From NCBI GenBank assembly GCA_947632035.1, contig CANRNR010000001.1, positions 81,812-145,811 of the forward strand: a stretch of 64,000 bases of DNA. Reading direction: 5' to 3'. This document shows, piece by piece, positions 29,401-38,810 of the stretch (its first letter is position 1; every line of letters starts with the position of its first letter). The position numbers were made by a program, and so were the translations under genes. The notes below the pieces were generated by a model. That model ran no database searches and was not told the origin of the DNA. It saw only the letters and a program-made list of their open reading frames with translations. The DNA is from an uncultured Clostridia bacterium. GTDB taxonomy: Bacteria; Bacillota; Clostridia; TANB77; CAG-508.

Positions 29401-32127
29401 ATTTTTATTTTAAAAATTAAGTCTAATATACTAATATATATAAGTGAAATTACTATAAAGCTTTCATGTAAGCTTCTTATTAAGTTATCTAAAATTTTAT
29501 ATTTAGATAAAAAATTTATTGGATTATGCTTTTTTTCTTCCCTTTTATTAGTTATTTTATTTCCAAGCCACATTAAAATCTGCCAGTCGCCACGAATCCA
29601 TCTATGAAGCCTCGCTTTAAAACTATTATATCCTACTGGATATCCATCCATTAGCATAATGTCTGAAGCAAGTCCGCATCTTAAATAGCTTCCTTCTAGT
29701 AAGTCATGGCTTAATACTGTATTTTCCGGTATTTCATTACTTAATACATCTGAAAATACCTTTACATCATATATTCCTTTTCCTGTAAAAATTCCCTCAT
29801 CAAAATTATCTTGGTACACATCTGAAATTGCATTTGTGTAAGCATCTTTTCCACCTGAGCCTGCATATATTTTAGTAAATAGGCTTTTACCTACTTCTAG
29901 CAAAGAAACACCAACTCTTGGTTGCAATATTCCGTGCCCTTCTATAACCAAGTCCTTTTTATCATTTAATACTGGTTTATTTAAAATATGTGCCATTGCT
30001 CCAATTAGCTCTAAACCAGTATTTAAGGTTAAAACAGTATCTGCATCAAGTGTTATAATATACTTAATTTTAGGAATTTGGTTCTGAATTTCTTTAGAAT
30101 TATTTTTTATGTTTTCTTGATAATTACTGTGTTGTATTTCTTCATTTGAAATATTTTCTAAATCATCTTCTATTATATTTGAATAATCACTTTTAGTTTT
30201 ATTTTCTAGCTTTCCTTTGCAAAATCTTTCTATTGTATTTTCTAAAAATTCATTTTGAGTTTTACCCAAAATATAGTCATTAAATTGGTTTAATAAACCT
30301 CTTTTTCTTTCCCAACCTAAATAACATTCTTCCTTTGGATTCCATGTTCTTTTTCTATATAAAAAATGAAACTTAGGGAATGTGCTTTTATACTTCTCAT
30401 TTAATTCTTTTGCCTCTTTTAAACCGGTTTTTATCACTTCTTCATCAAATGGCTCTTTCTCATTTTTTCCAGCTGTGCAATCTCCTAAAAGTGCAAAATA
30501 TATATTTTCACTTTTATTAGCTATATAGTAACTTTCTAATTTTTTCATTAACTTTTCTACTTTTTCCTTTGAATTTATAATTGTAGGTATTACAACAAAT
30601 GTAGCATATTCTCTTGGTACACCTTTTTCAAAATCTAACTTTGGAATTTTTTTAGGTTTTATAAACTTGCCTAAAATATATTGTTCAATTTGCACTAAAA
30701 TTACTTCCACAGGAATTAAAAGTAAAAAAACAAGCAAGCATGAAATAATTCCTATTTGGTTATATAAATAAACTGTAAAAATGCTAGAAATTATTATTGA
30801 GAAAAATAAAAGTAGCAAGGCTACAATTCCAATTTTCTTGTTATTTCCTAACTTAATTTTCTTTTTGCCTGTAAGCTCTTCCCAAAGCTTTCCGCCTTCC
30901 ATCACCTATTAAATAATATCCGACATGAGCTTGTTTGCTTTCTATACTAGCATTTTTCTCTTTTATCATACCATTTTGTGTATTTTCTTGTATTGTAGAA
31001 TTTTGCACATTTTCTTTTGTCGTAGTATTTTGTGTATTTAATTCACTATTTATATCTTTAATTTCTTCCTTTGCTTGATTTGCTAAGTCCCACACTTTTT
31101 TTGCAATATAAATTTCTGAAATCTTAGTTTTTTTAGCTAATTCTTTAATAGAATTGCAATACATTACTTTTGTTTCGTAATCCATTTTTTCATATACATT
31201 TGCAGGATCTTTTCTTAAGATATCTTCAACACCATTTATTTTTTCAAAAATTTCAGCCATGCTAATTCTGCCTACATTTTTTATGCTAGTTATGGCATTT
31301 CCAACCGAAATTTTGCGAAGGGCTATATCAAAATGCTCCTTTTGAGCCACTTCTTTTACGCTCATCCCCATTTTAGCAACTTGTTCATCTAAAATCGTTA
31401 AATATGGATATGCCTTTTTTCCATATTTTTTTAAACGATATGACAAATACTCTACAAATGGGTACTTCATCTCTCCAAAGCCTTTTACCTTTGTTTTATA
31501 TTCCTCTAAATGTGTAAATTGTAGTTCTTCTTTATTTTTTTGTTCCACTAATCTTTCTATCATGTTTTCAACTTTGTATTTTTGAAGCTGTGCAGAATAA
31601 ATCTTTTCACATATTTCTCTTATGTTTTCTATTAAAACAATTTGAAGAAAAAGTGGAATATTCCATATTTCTTCCATATTTAAAGTTTTTCTTCTTTGAT
31701 ATGCTTGGAGATATTTAGTTAAAGTTTTTACATCTATTTTGTTATCACTATAATTTACGATTTCATTTGCAAGCACATAAATTCTAGCAAATCCTGCATT
31801 TGCACCATTTGCTATACCTAAAAAATTTATATATTCTTTTTGTTTTAAATTGTTTTTTATAGTCTTTACTGTTTGCTCTATTATATAGTAATTATCTAAA
31901 ATCCACTCTCCTGCTGGATGAATAGGAATTTTTAATTTTATATGTTCATTTAATAATTGATATACCTCAGTAATTACTTCAAAATTTTCTTCTAACCTTG
32001 GTATTGGGTAAGTATTCTTATCTGAATTTGGTTTTAAGCTATGGTCCGATGCTATTTTTTCTAAATATTGCTCTAATCCACTTTCTCCTAAAATAGCTCC
32101 GTTTCCATTTAAAATTTTATATTCCAT
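23486..32127 (-). CDS. Giant GT84-GH94 beta-glucan synthase, needs two +1 shifts
   Basis: Read with two +1 shifts this is one 2879-residue NdvB/cyclic beta-1,2-glucan synthase-like protein. Codons 1-411 are the N-terminal domain ending 'YYLIGDGR'. Next come membrane helices, a GT84 glycosyltransferase ('ITLDADTVL', 'HRWIRGDWQ'), more helices, a glycoamylase-like (DUF3131-type) domain and carbohydrate-binding regions. The C-terminal GH94 phosphorylase has catalytic 'GSGDWNDG', then 'GESVWLGFF', 'GWDGRWFRRAF' and 'GGWTWYTGSASW'. Without shifting the protein breaks at 30892 and again 8 residues after GDWNDG. Each break is an in-frame CGG before a Gly codon. The start is uncertain: GTG at 32142, or ATG at 32127 with AAGGAG 14 nt upstream. 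Product linkage (beta-1,2-glucan) is inferred from family. Confidence 0.88.
24480..24482 (-). other. CGG +1 frameshift site 2 in glucan synthase
   Basis: In-frame CTT-CGG-AAA; dropping the C gives CTT-GGA-AAA-GGA-GAA-AGC, restoring the GKGES motif of GH94 enzymes. Unshifted, a stop follows 13 codons later. Confidence 0.8.
30892..30894 (-). other. CGG +1 frameshift site 1 in glucan synthase
   Basis: In-frame AGG-CGG-AAA; dropping the C gives AGG-GGA-AAG-CTT-TGG and joins the N-terminal domain to the 2137-codon central frame. Unshifted, a stop follows within 13 codons. Confidence 0.78.
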
Positions 32128-32313
32128 TAAAAAAATTTCCACTCCTTGTTTTCATACATTTATATGTATTTTCTCCAAAGAGTGGAAATATATTCATTTT
32201 ATATGAATTTTTAGATTAAAAGCTCTTATTTACCTATTTTTCAAGCTTATTCGTTCGTCACTTTTTGAGTAAATTCGACATATACTTATTAAAAATTTAC
32301 ACCTTCACTATAC

Positions 32314-32347
32314 AAAAAAGAGCCCCTAAAATTAAGGACTCTTTTTT
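32314..32347 (-). terminator. Terminator after the 42-residue gene
   Basis: AAAAAAGAG-CCCCT / AGG-A-CTCTTTTTT stem with a 7-nt loop and T-run on the minus strand. Confidence 0.8.
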
Positions 32348-32386
32348 GACTTAGTATTTGTTATGACACAGACAATACTTGATTAT

Positions 32387-32515
32387 TTAGTAATGCCATC
32401 TATCAAGATCATAATCATCTTCATATTCGGCATTACTATCTTCACTAGCTATTGCCAGCAAACTGCCTATAACCAATACCAGCGCAAGGGCAATTATTTT
32501 TACTGCCTTTCCCAT
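32387..32515 (-). CDS. 42-residue membrane or secreted peptide
   Basis: ATG with GGAGG at 9-nt spacing opens a 42-codon frame. The product has a basic start, a hydrophobic helix ('IIALALVLVIGSLLAIAS') and an acidic, Tyr-rich tail ('YEDDYDLDRWHY'). It could be a signal-peptide-bearing peptide or a single-span membrane protein. It has its own promoter (TATAAT at 32566) and terminator. Codons such as GCG, CTG and GCC are unlike the neighbours, so it may be acquired. Function unknown. Confidence 0.6.
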   Translation of the reverse strand: MGKAVKIIALALVLVIGSLLAIASEDSNAEYEDDYDLDRWHY

Positions 32516-32565
32516 GATGTCTACCCTCCTTTTATAATAAGTATCAGCATAATTGCTGTAAAGAT

Positions 32566-32595
32566 ATTATATCACACTTTACATAAAAAAATCAA
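32566..32595 (-). promoter_or_regulatory. Promoter for the 42-residue gene
   Basis: On the minus strand TTGATT, 18-nt spacer, TATAAT (32571-32566), about 50 nt before the start codon. Confidence 0.6.
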
Positions 32596-32639
32596 TTTTT
32601 TATGTAATAATATACTTTAATTTTATAAATTATTATATA

Positions 32640-32880
32640 TTATTCACCATTTATCCATCTATCTACTTCATCAGAGCTATCATTTATAGCTTGCAAATCA
32701 TTTTGAGTTGCTTCATTAGTTTTATTTTTTGCATCTTGTGCACTATCAAATAGTCCTTGTCTTCCGATTATCATGCTTATACTTACTGTTGCCAAAATTA
32801 ATAATACTACAACAGTTACAATCAAAGCAATTAATGTTATTCCGTGCATTATTTATCTTATTATTTTTTAATTTTTTCAT
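32640..32880 (-). CDS. Small type IV pilin-like protein, needs +1 shift at CGG
   Basis: From an ATG with perfect AAGGAGG (6-nt spacing) the first 12 codons give a basic leader, then GCA-CGG-AAT. Skipping the C gives Gly followed by the prepilin core 'GITLIALIVTVVVLLILATV', the usual clostridial prepilin peptidase site and hydrophobic helix. The total is 79 residues with a short acidic tail. A frame starting at the internal ATG-CAC-GGA would lose the leader and has no ribosome-binding site, so the shifted form is better supported. The protein is much shorter than major pilins; it may be a minor pseudopilin or a decayed one. No pilus assembly genes are nearby. Confidence 0.75.
32842..32844 (-). 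other. CGG +1 frameshift site in pilin-like gene
   Basis: In-frame GCA-CGG-AAT at codon 13; dropping the C supplies the Gly of the prepilin cleavage site (GCA-GGA-ATA-ACA). Confidence 0.78.
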
Positions 32881-32959
32881 TAGTTACCTCCTTATTTATC
32901 TAATTTATAACATATATACATACTTTTTTCAATGCCTAATTTCAAATTTAGAATAGCTA

Positions 32960-33711
32960 TTATTTTTGATAAAAATAATCCATAATTCCATTATATATTC
33001 CCCATGCTAACTTATCTTGATAACTATCATCTAATAATTGCTTTTCTTCTTCTGGATTAGATAAAAAACCACATTCTACTATTGAAATAGGTATTTCTAC
33101 ATGTTTCATAATATATACTGTATCTAGTTTCATTGCCACTCTTTTATTTTCTTTTTGGATTGCATCGTTTAAATTTTCCTGTATTGTTTTTGCTAGATTC
33201 ATACTTTGTTCATCATTTTGCTTATAAAAACATTGCCAGCCATAATATTGCGATTGTGGAATTTTATTTAAATGTACTGACACAAATATATCTGCAGAAC
33301 TTTCATTTCCTATTTTAACACGATTATGTATATCCGATACCTTTTTTTCTCTTAAAGTGTTTTTATCTAAATCATATATTGCATTTTCATCACTACGTGT
33401 TAGTATTACAGTTGCTCCACTTTGTTCCAAAAGGCTTTGAAGTTTCAATACTATTTTTAAGTTAGTTTCCGCCTCGGTTGTTCCGTGCACTTGACTCTGC
33501 CCCCTCATCCGGCTTACCGATGACCTGCATCTAAAACTATTACTTTGTTTGATACTGGTAAACTCACAGTTTGTACTGTTTTATCCAAATTTGACTTTCC
33601 ATTAAAATTATTTTCTCCATTTAAATTTGCTGTTTTAAAAGTAAAAGCAAAAACTGCTATAAGTAAAATTCCACTAATAATTGCTATTCTTTTTTTACTT
33701 ATTATAATCAT
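32960..33711 (-). CDS. cwlD: CwlD-type N-acetylmuramoyl-L-alanine amidase, two +1 shifts
   Basis: Amidase_3 family zinc amidase like CwlD, which with GerS-type helpers starts muramic-delta-lactam formation in spore cortex. A membrane anchor occupies residues 8-25. Residue 64 ends 'VIVLDAGH' (first zinc His), then CGG; after a shift come 11 codons (GKPDEGAESSA), another CGG, and after a second shift 'GTTEAETNLKI', 'LTRSDENAI', 'FVSVHLNKIPQ', and 'PISIVECGFLSNPEEE' with the catalytic Glu. Both shifts are needed for the 249-residue enzyme. Unshifted, translation ends right after the first zinc ligand. The ATG with GGAG at 6 nt is preferred over one 4 codons upstream. Confidence 0.88.
33483..33485 (-). 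other. CGG +1 frameshift site 2 in cwlD
   Basis: GCA-CGG-AAC in the once-shifted frame; dropping the C gives GCA-GGA-ACA-ACC-GAG (Gly-Thr-Thr-Glu), conserved in CwlD. Confidence 0.78.
33517..33519 (-). other. CGG +1 frameshift site 1 in cwlD
   Basis: CAT-CGG-TAA: the unshifted frame meets a stop as the very next codon. Dropping the C gives CAT-GGT-AAG, restoring the DAGHG zinc motif. Confidence 0.82.
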
Positions 33712-33794
33712 ATAACTCTCCATTCTTACTTATAAAAAAATATTTTTTACTATATTATTCTAATTATATTTTTGTAGAACTAAAACCAAACAAA

Positions 33795-33826
33795 AAAAAT
33801 TGCAAACTTTTATATTTGCAATTTTT
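33795..33826 (-). terminator. Terminator after the GGDEF gene
   Basis: AAAAATTGCAAA / TTTGCAATTTTT perfect 12-bp stem with an 8-nt loop and flanking A/T runs. Confidence 0.75.
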
Positions 33827-33860
33827 ATTAATTTTATAATCTTATTTACTTATTATCTTT

Positions 33861-34784
33861 TTATTTTTTTCTTCTGTCAATTGCATATGTACTTCCCGGT
33901 GTCGTTTTTGCTAAGTGCTTTACTTGTGCTGCAACTTCACCTATTTCTAGTACATTTTTAAATCTGCCCTTATCTGCAATTACAACACCTATTGAAATTG
34001 TTGTTAATGGGAACTGTTCTAAAATACATTTTCTATTAGGAACTTCTAAGTACCCTCTTTCTATATCTTCTTCATTGAAGAATTTAACAACACCATTATC
34101 AAATTCAAGTATAATATTTTGACAAGTTTCTTCGCAATTTATATGTGATGTAATTGCTACAAAATCGTCTCCTCCTATATGTCCTACAAAATTATCTTCC
34201 TCTGAATCTGTTAGATGACTTTGTATGCATTTTGCAGTAAATTTAATTATTTCGTCTCCGTTTAAAAATCCATAAACATCATTATATGCTTTGAAATTAT
34301 CTAAATCAACATATAAAATAGCAAAATCTTCTTTATTTAATAAGCGTTTCTTCATTTCTGCATGAATTTGTACATTTCCTGGTAATCCTGTAAGTGGACT
34401 TACTCTACGATTTGTATCAAGTAATCGGATTATATTTTTTACAGTATAATATAAATATTCTTCATCAATTGGTGATTTAATATAATGTTCTACACAAGAT
34501 TTTAAAATTTCAAGTCTATGTGTTTTATCTTTGTTAGAAGAAATTACAATTATTGGTGTAATAGTGTTATCTTCATTTTTTCTAATTTTCTCACAAAGTT
34601 CTATTGAGCTTTCATTTATCTCGTCTTCGTTTATGATTATTAATGAAGGAATATTTCTTAAAACATTTTCTAATTCTGTAGTTTTGGCTTTTATAAATTT
34701 ATATTCAGGCTCTTTTTTAAATAACTCTACTAATTTATTTTTTAAATTATTTTTATCATCTATAATATAGATTTCTTGTGCCAT
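33861..34784 (-). CDS. Degenerate receiver plus GGDEF protein
   Basis: A 307-residue protein. Residues 1-115 look like a response-regulator receiver, but the usual phospho-acceptor position reads 'LIIINEDEIN', without the standard Asp-x-x-x-Pro pattern, so phosphorylation is doubtful. Residues 125-300 are a GGDEF domain: 'SPLTGLPGNVQIH', 'FAILYVDLDNFKAYND', and the active-site loop 'VGHIGGDDFVAI' (GGDDF, a conservative variant), so cyclic-di-GMP synthesis is plausible. There is no membrane segment. It follows an Ig-like membrane protein by 36 nt on the same strand. Confidence 0.82.
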   Translation of the reverse strand: MAQEIYIIDDKNNLKNKLVELFKKEPEYKFIKAKTTELENVLRNIPSLIIINEDEINESSIELCEKIRKNEDNTITPIIVISSNKDKTHRLEILKSCVEHYIKSPIDEEYLYYTVKNIIRLLDTNRRVSPLTGLPGNVQIHAEMKKRLLNKEDFAILYVDLDNFKAYNDVYGFLNGDEIIKFTAKCIQSHLTDSEEDNFVGHIGGDDFVAITSHINCEETCQNIILEFDNGVVKFFNEEDIERGYLEVPNRKCILEQFPLTTISIGVVIADKGRFKNVLEIGEVAAQVKHLAKTTPGSTYAIDRRKK

Positions 34785-34820
34785 ATTTTTTCTCCTTTTA
34801 CTTTTGTAATATAGTTTCTT

Positions 34821-35753
34821 TTAATATGGATATTTTATATCTGCTGCCTGTGTTTTTGTATAACCACTTACATTTGTTACTGTTATCGAAACTGTGTTTA
34901 ATCCTTCTCTTAACGTTAATTCATTAGTTTTTACTTCTTTTTGATTTATATTATCAATAGATAATATTTCACCATTTAAATTTATTGAAATGCTTGATAC
35001 TCCATCTTCATCTGTAACATTTACATAGAATTTTCCATCTTTTAATAATTGAACTTGTATAGTTGGCTCTGATGTTGTTGCAATAATTTCTCTTTCTATT
35101 TGCTCTATATTTCCGTTTGTATCTTCTGCTTTAATAGTAATTTTTCTGGTTCCAGGTACTAGTTCTATATTATGCTCATATACAGCTGGATTACCCTCTA
35201 TATTTACTATAACTGGTTCTTCACCCTCCCATTGATAGGTAAGTGTTTTTAATGCTACATTATCTTTAGCAGTTATAGTCATATTTCTATTACCATTTAC
35301 TGTATTAGTTTCTAGTTCTGGTTTCTTTATATCTACGCCATTTAATTTATATTGTTTTGCATAGTTTGATTGTTTTCCATTAATATCTTCAACCATTATA
35401 TATAATGTACTGTCATAGCCTAAAAGAGTAATGGTTTCATTAGCAGTAGTTGAACTTATAGGTATTACTGTTTCTTCTCCATTATCCCAACGATATACAA
35501 TTTTAGATATAAGTACATTATGTTCAACATCGATAATTGCTTTATCATTTTGTCTGCCTATTGTTACTTTTGGTGCATTTTTTGGATTTTGAAGACTACT
35601 ATTTTCATATATTGCATAAGATCCTTCCCCTATTAAAATAATACCAAAAATTATAATAATAACAGCAAAAAATCTAACAATTGGTTTTATTGCTATTGGT
35701 CCACTTGATTTTCTTTTATTTTTATTATTTTCTGTGGCAAGAATTTGGTTCAT
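34821..35753 (-). CDS. Membrane-anchored Ig-like repeat protein
   Basis: A 310-residue protein with a cytoplasmic basic tail, one membrane helix at about 26-48, and an extracytoplasmic part made of about three Ig-like/Big-type beta-sandwich repeats of around 85 residues ('DNVALKTLTYQWEG', 'TITAKDN', 'INLNGEILSIDN'). No catalytic motif is seen. It is probably a structural or sensory surface protein, co-transcribed with the GGDEF gene. Confidence 0.65.
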   Translation of the reverse strand: MNQILATENNKNKRKSSGPIAIKPIVRFFAVIIIIFGIILIGEGSYAIYENSSLQNPKNAPKVTIGRQNDKAIIDVEHNVLISKIVYRWDNGEETVIPISSTTANETITLLGYDSTLYIMVEDINGKQSNYAKQYKLNGVDIKKPELETNTVNGNRNMTITAKDNVALKTLTYQWEGEEPVIVNIEGNPAVYEHNIELVPGTRKITIKAEDTNGNIEQIEREIIATTSEPTIQVQLLKDGKFYVNVTDEDGVSSISINLNGEILSIDNINQKEVKTNELTLREGLNTVSITVTNVSGYTKTQAADIKYPY

Positions 35754-35919
35754 TTAATTTTTCCTTTCTTCTCATAAGTATAACTGTTATAAGAATTATA
35801 GCATAACCATTTTTTAAAGTAAACAATTAAGTTTAAGTTTTATTATTATTTTTACTTAAGTTTGTCTACTTTAACTTTTCCTTATTTTTTTACTGTAATT
35901 TTTTTCTTTTTTATTGTAC

Positions 35920-38037
35920 TTATTTTGAATTTTTTCCTGTACCTTTGGTTGTAGTTTTTGTTGAAGTTTTTCTTGAAGTTTTTGTTGTAGTTTTTGTTGA
36001 AGTTTTTCTTCTGGCTTTTCTTCTAGTAGTTCTTTTTGGTTTCTCTCCTGGTACCCACTTTTCACCCTTTTTAGGAGCATCCCATGAAATATATTCACAA
36101 GATTTTGGGTTGTTTTCGCAAATGTAATATTTTTTTCCTCTTTTGCTTTTTCGTACTTGTACTTTTCCACCACAAACTGGACATGGTACACTAATTGTTT
36201 CCACAATTGGTTTTGTATTTTTGCACTCTGGATATCCAGGGCATGCCAAAAATTTACCATATCTACCATATTTTATTACCATCATTCTTCCACATTTTTC
36301 ACATGGTACATCTGATACTTCTTCTACTAATTGTACATGTTCTAGTTCTTTTTCTACTTTTTCTACTTGCTTTTCAAATGGTCCATAGAACTCACGAATT
36401 ACTTGTTTCCAAGGTTCTTTTCCTTCTGCTATCTCATCAAACTCTTTTTCAATTTTAGCTGTAAATTCTACATTTATTACATCCTTAAAGTTTTCAACTA
36501 GTAATTGATTTACAACCTTTCCTAAATCTGTTGGTACTAATTGCTTTTGCTCTTTTTGAATGTATCTTCGTTCTAAAATTGTTGTAATAGTTGGTGAATA
36601 AGTACTTGGTCTTCCTATTTCTTTTTCTTCTAATGCTTTTACTAAACTTGCTTCTGTGTATCTAGCTGGTGGTTCTGTAAAGCTTTGTTTTGGCTCTAAT
36701 TTTTGCTTCTTTACTTCTTCTCCAACTTCTAATTCTGGAATTGAAACATCGTCTTCTTCTTTTTCATTTTCTAATGTTTCTACATATAAAGTCATAAAGC
36801 CCTTAAATTTTAGTGTTTGCCCATTTGCTTTAAATAAATAATCATTTACATTTATATCTAATGATACTGTATCATATACTGCTTGTGACATTTGGCTTGC
36901 AATAAATCTGTTATATATTAAACGATATAACTTATATTGTTCTGGTGATAAATACCCCTTTATATCTTCTGGGTCTAAATCTATATATGTTGGTCTTATT
37001 GCTTCATGCGCATCTTGTGCATTTTGGTTTGTTCTATAATAACGGTTCTCATAGTAACTTTTACCATATTTTTCAGTAATTTGCTTTTTGGCAGCACTTC
37101 TTGCTTCTTCTGATATTCTAGTAGAGTCTGTTCTCATGTAAGTAATTAAACCTACTGTTCCTCTTTCTCCTACATGCACGCCTTCATATAAGCCTTGTGC
37201 AACTGACATAGTTCTTTTTAAAGTAAATCCTAATTTTCTAGATGCTTCTTGTTGCATTGTACTTGTTGTAAATGGTGGCGCTGGCGTTCTTTTCTTTTCA
37301 CCCTTTTTAAGGTTTGTTACAATATATTTTCCGTTTTCGATTTGCTTTAAAATTTCATTTACTTCATTTTCTTTATGAAGTTCTTGTTTTTTACCATTTT
37401 TTCCATAGAATGTTGCTGAAAATTCTTTTTTAGTTTTCTTGTCTTGAAGTTTAGCATCTATGTTCCAATATTCTTCTGGAATAAATTTTTCTATTTCTTC
37501 TTCTCTATCTACAATTAGTTTTACAGCTACTGACTGCACTCTTCCTGCAGATAGACCCCTTTTTACTTTTTTCCAAAGTACTGGGCTCATTTTATAACCC
37601 ACTATTCTATCTAATACACGCCTTGCTTGTTGTGCATCTGTTAAATTCATATCTATTTTTCTTGGTTTTTGAATTGAATTTTTTACTGTTTCTTTAGTTA
37701 TTTCATTGAATGTAACTCTACAATTACTATCTTCTGGAATTTCTAATATATGTGCTAAGTGCCATGCAATAGCTTCACCTTCACGATCAGGGTCGGTTGC
37801 TAGGTATACATTTTTAGCTTCTTTTGCTTCTTTTTTTAAATTTTTTATTAAATCTCCTTTTCCACGAATATTAATATATTCTGGTTCAAAGTCCTCTTCT
37901 ATTTTAATTCCCATTTTAGATTTTGGTAAGTCGCGAATGTGTCCCATAGATGCCATTACTTTTGTATTCCCACCTAAGAATTTTTTTATAGTGTTTGCCT
38001 TAGCTGGTGACTCAACAATAATTAACTTATCTGTCAT
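35920..38037 (-). CDS. topA: DNA topoisomerase I with Lys/Thr-rich tail
   Basis: A 705-residue type IA topoisomerase relaxing negative supercoils. Toprim: 'DKLIIVESPAKANTIKKFLG' and 'LATDPDREGEAIAWHLA'. The catalytic Tyr is in 'GLITYMRTDSTRI'. Two C-terminal Cys4 zinc ribbons follow ('CEKCGRMMVIKYG', 'CPVCGGKVQVRKS'). The last 40 residues are a repetitive Arg/Lys/Thr tail (KTSTKTTTKTSRKTSTK), likely DNA-binding and encoded by imperfect 12-24 nt repeats at about 35930-36030. The ATG at 38037 has only a weak ribosome-binding site; an 11-codon longer frame is less family-like. Confidence 0.93.
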   Translation of the reverse strand: MTDKLIIVESPAKANTIKKFLGGNTKVMASMGHIRDLPKSKMGIKIEEDFEPEYINIRGKGDLIKNLKKEAKEAKNVYLATDPDREGEAIAWHLAHILEIPEDSNCRVTFNEITKETVKNSIQKPRKIDMNLTDAQQARRVLDRIVGYKMSPVLWKKVKRGLSAGRVQSVAVKLIVDREEEIEKFIPEEYWNIDAKLQDKKTKKEFSATFYGKNGKKQELHKENEVNEILKQIENGKYIVTNLKKGEKKRTPAPPFTTSTMQQEASRKLGFTLKRTMSVAQGLYEGVHVGERGTVGLITYMRTDSTRISEEARSAAKKQITEKYGKSYYENRYYRTNQNAQDAHEAIRPTYIDLDPEDIKGYLSPEQYKLYRLIYNRFIASQMSQAVYDTVSLDINVNDYLFKANGQTLKFKGFMTLYVETLENEKEEDDVSIPELEVGEEVKKQKLEPKQSFTEPPARYTEASLVKALEEKEIGRPSTYSPTITTILERRYIQKEQKQLVPTDLGKVVNQLLVENFKDVINVEFTAKIEKEFDEIAEGKEPWKQVIREFYGPFEKQVEKVEKELEHVQLVEEVSDVPCEKCGRMMVIKYGRYGKFLACPGYPECKNTKPIVETISVPCPVCGGKVQVRKSKRGKKYYICENNPKSCEYISWDAPKKGEKWVPGEKPKRTTRRKARRKTSTKTTTKTSRKTSTKTTTKGTGKNSK

Positions 38038-38273
38038 AATTCTTTTATATAATGCAATTCTAAAACACACCCAAATTAAACTACAAATTAAAATTATAAT
38101 TCAATTAGGTTTAATTGCACTATACTCTCCTTTCTAAGTTTAGACTATATAGTATAATAGCTTAATTTTATTTATTTTGCAAGTTTTTTTTTATTTTTAT
38201 TTTCGACTAATTCATAATATTAGTTTTATAATACAAATTATATTTAACTTTTTTATTCATAATATGAAAATAA

Positions 38274-38316
38274 GAACATTTTCTTTTTAGTATATACTAC
38301 CGAAAAGTAAATGTTC
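38274..38316 (-). terminator. Hairpin in the gap upstream of topA
   Basis: GAACATTTTCTTTT / AAAAGTAAATGTTC, 13 of 14 pairs, 15-nt loop. It probably ends the transcript of the 99-residue gene. The remaining gap (38038-38436) is AT-rich with no other recognisable feature. Confidence 0.55.
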
Positions 38317-38436
38317 CTTCATCACTTATTGTGAATTTAAAATTTTTAACTACTATTTTTAACTTTTATGAACTTTAATTTTTTATATTTTTCATTTTGT
38401 ATTTTATTTTTGTACAATATACTTTAGTATATATTT

Positions 38437-38736
38437 CTACTCTATATCTTCTAACACATATTTTAAGTCAACTGGTGTTACTTTATTTTGTAGTAACATT
38501 TCTAACAAACTTTCAACTTCATCTTTTTGCTTACATATATTATTAATTTCTTGTTTTTCTTGATTAAATTCATTATTAACAATTTCTGTTTTTATAACTC
38601 CTACACCATATATTTTGTCATTGTCGTTTTTAGCTTTTGTTTTGTAATACTTTAAATTAATAATCCTATCTTCCTCATAATCTTTCGTTTCTTTCTGAAT
38701 AGTAGTTTCACCATAAATTTTGTTAAAGCTAAACAT
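38437..38736 (-). CDS. Small conserved protein (DUF6514-like)
   Basis: A 99-residue soluble protein resembling clostridial DUF6514 proteins: a 'YGVGVIKTEI' strand near residue 43, a helix with 'INNICKQKDEVESLLEMLLQN', and an end of 'VTPVDLKYVLEDIE'. Start ATG follows AAAGGGG. Function is not established. It lies just downstream of murG on the same strand. Confidence 0.6.
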   Translation of the reverse strand: MFSFNKIYGETTIQKETKDYEEDRIINLKYYKTKAKNDNDKIYGVGVIKTEIVNNEFNQEKQEINNICKQKDEVESLLEMLLQNKVTPVDLKYVLEDIE

Positions 38737-38810
38737 AATATTCCCCTTTCTTCATAAGTGCAAGTTTCATATTACCATATTTTTCCTAAAAAAGCAAGCA
38801 CTTTCGTGCG

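Noticed and set aside
35945..36458. Plus-strand frames within topA
   Set aside because: They are mirror images of the repetitive Lys/Thr tail and zinc-ribbon region of topA, with no ribosome-binding sites or recognisable domains.
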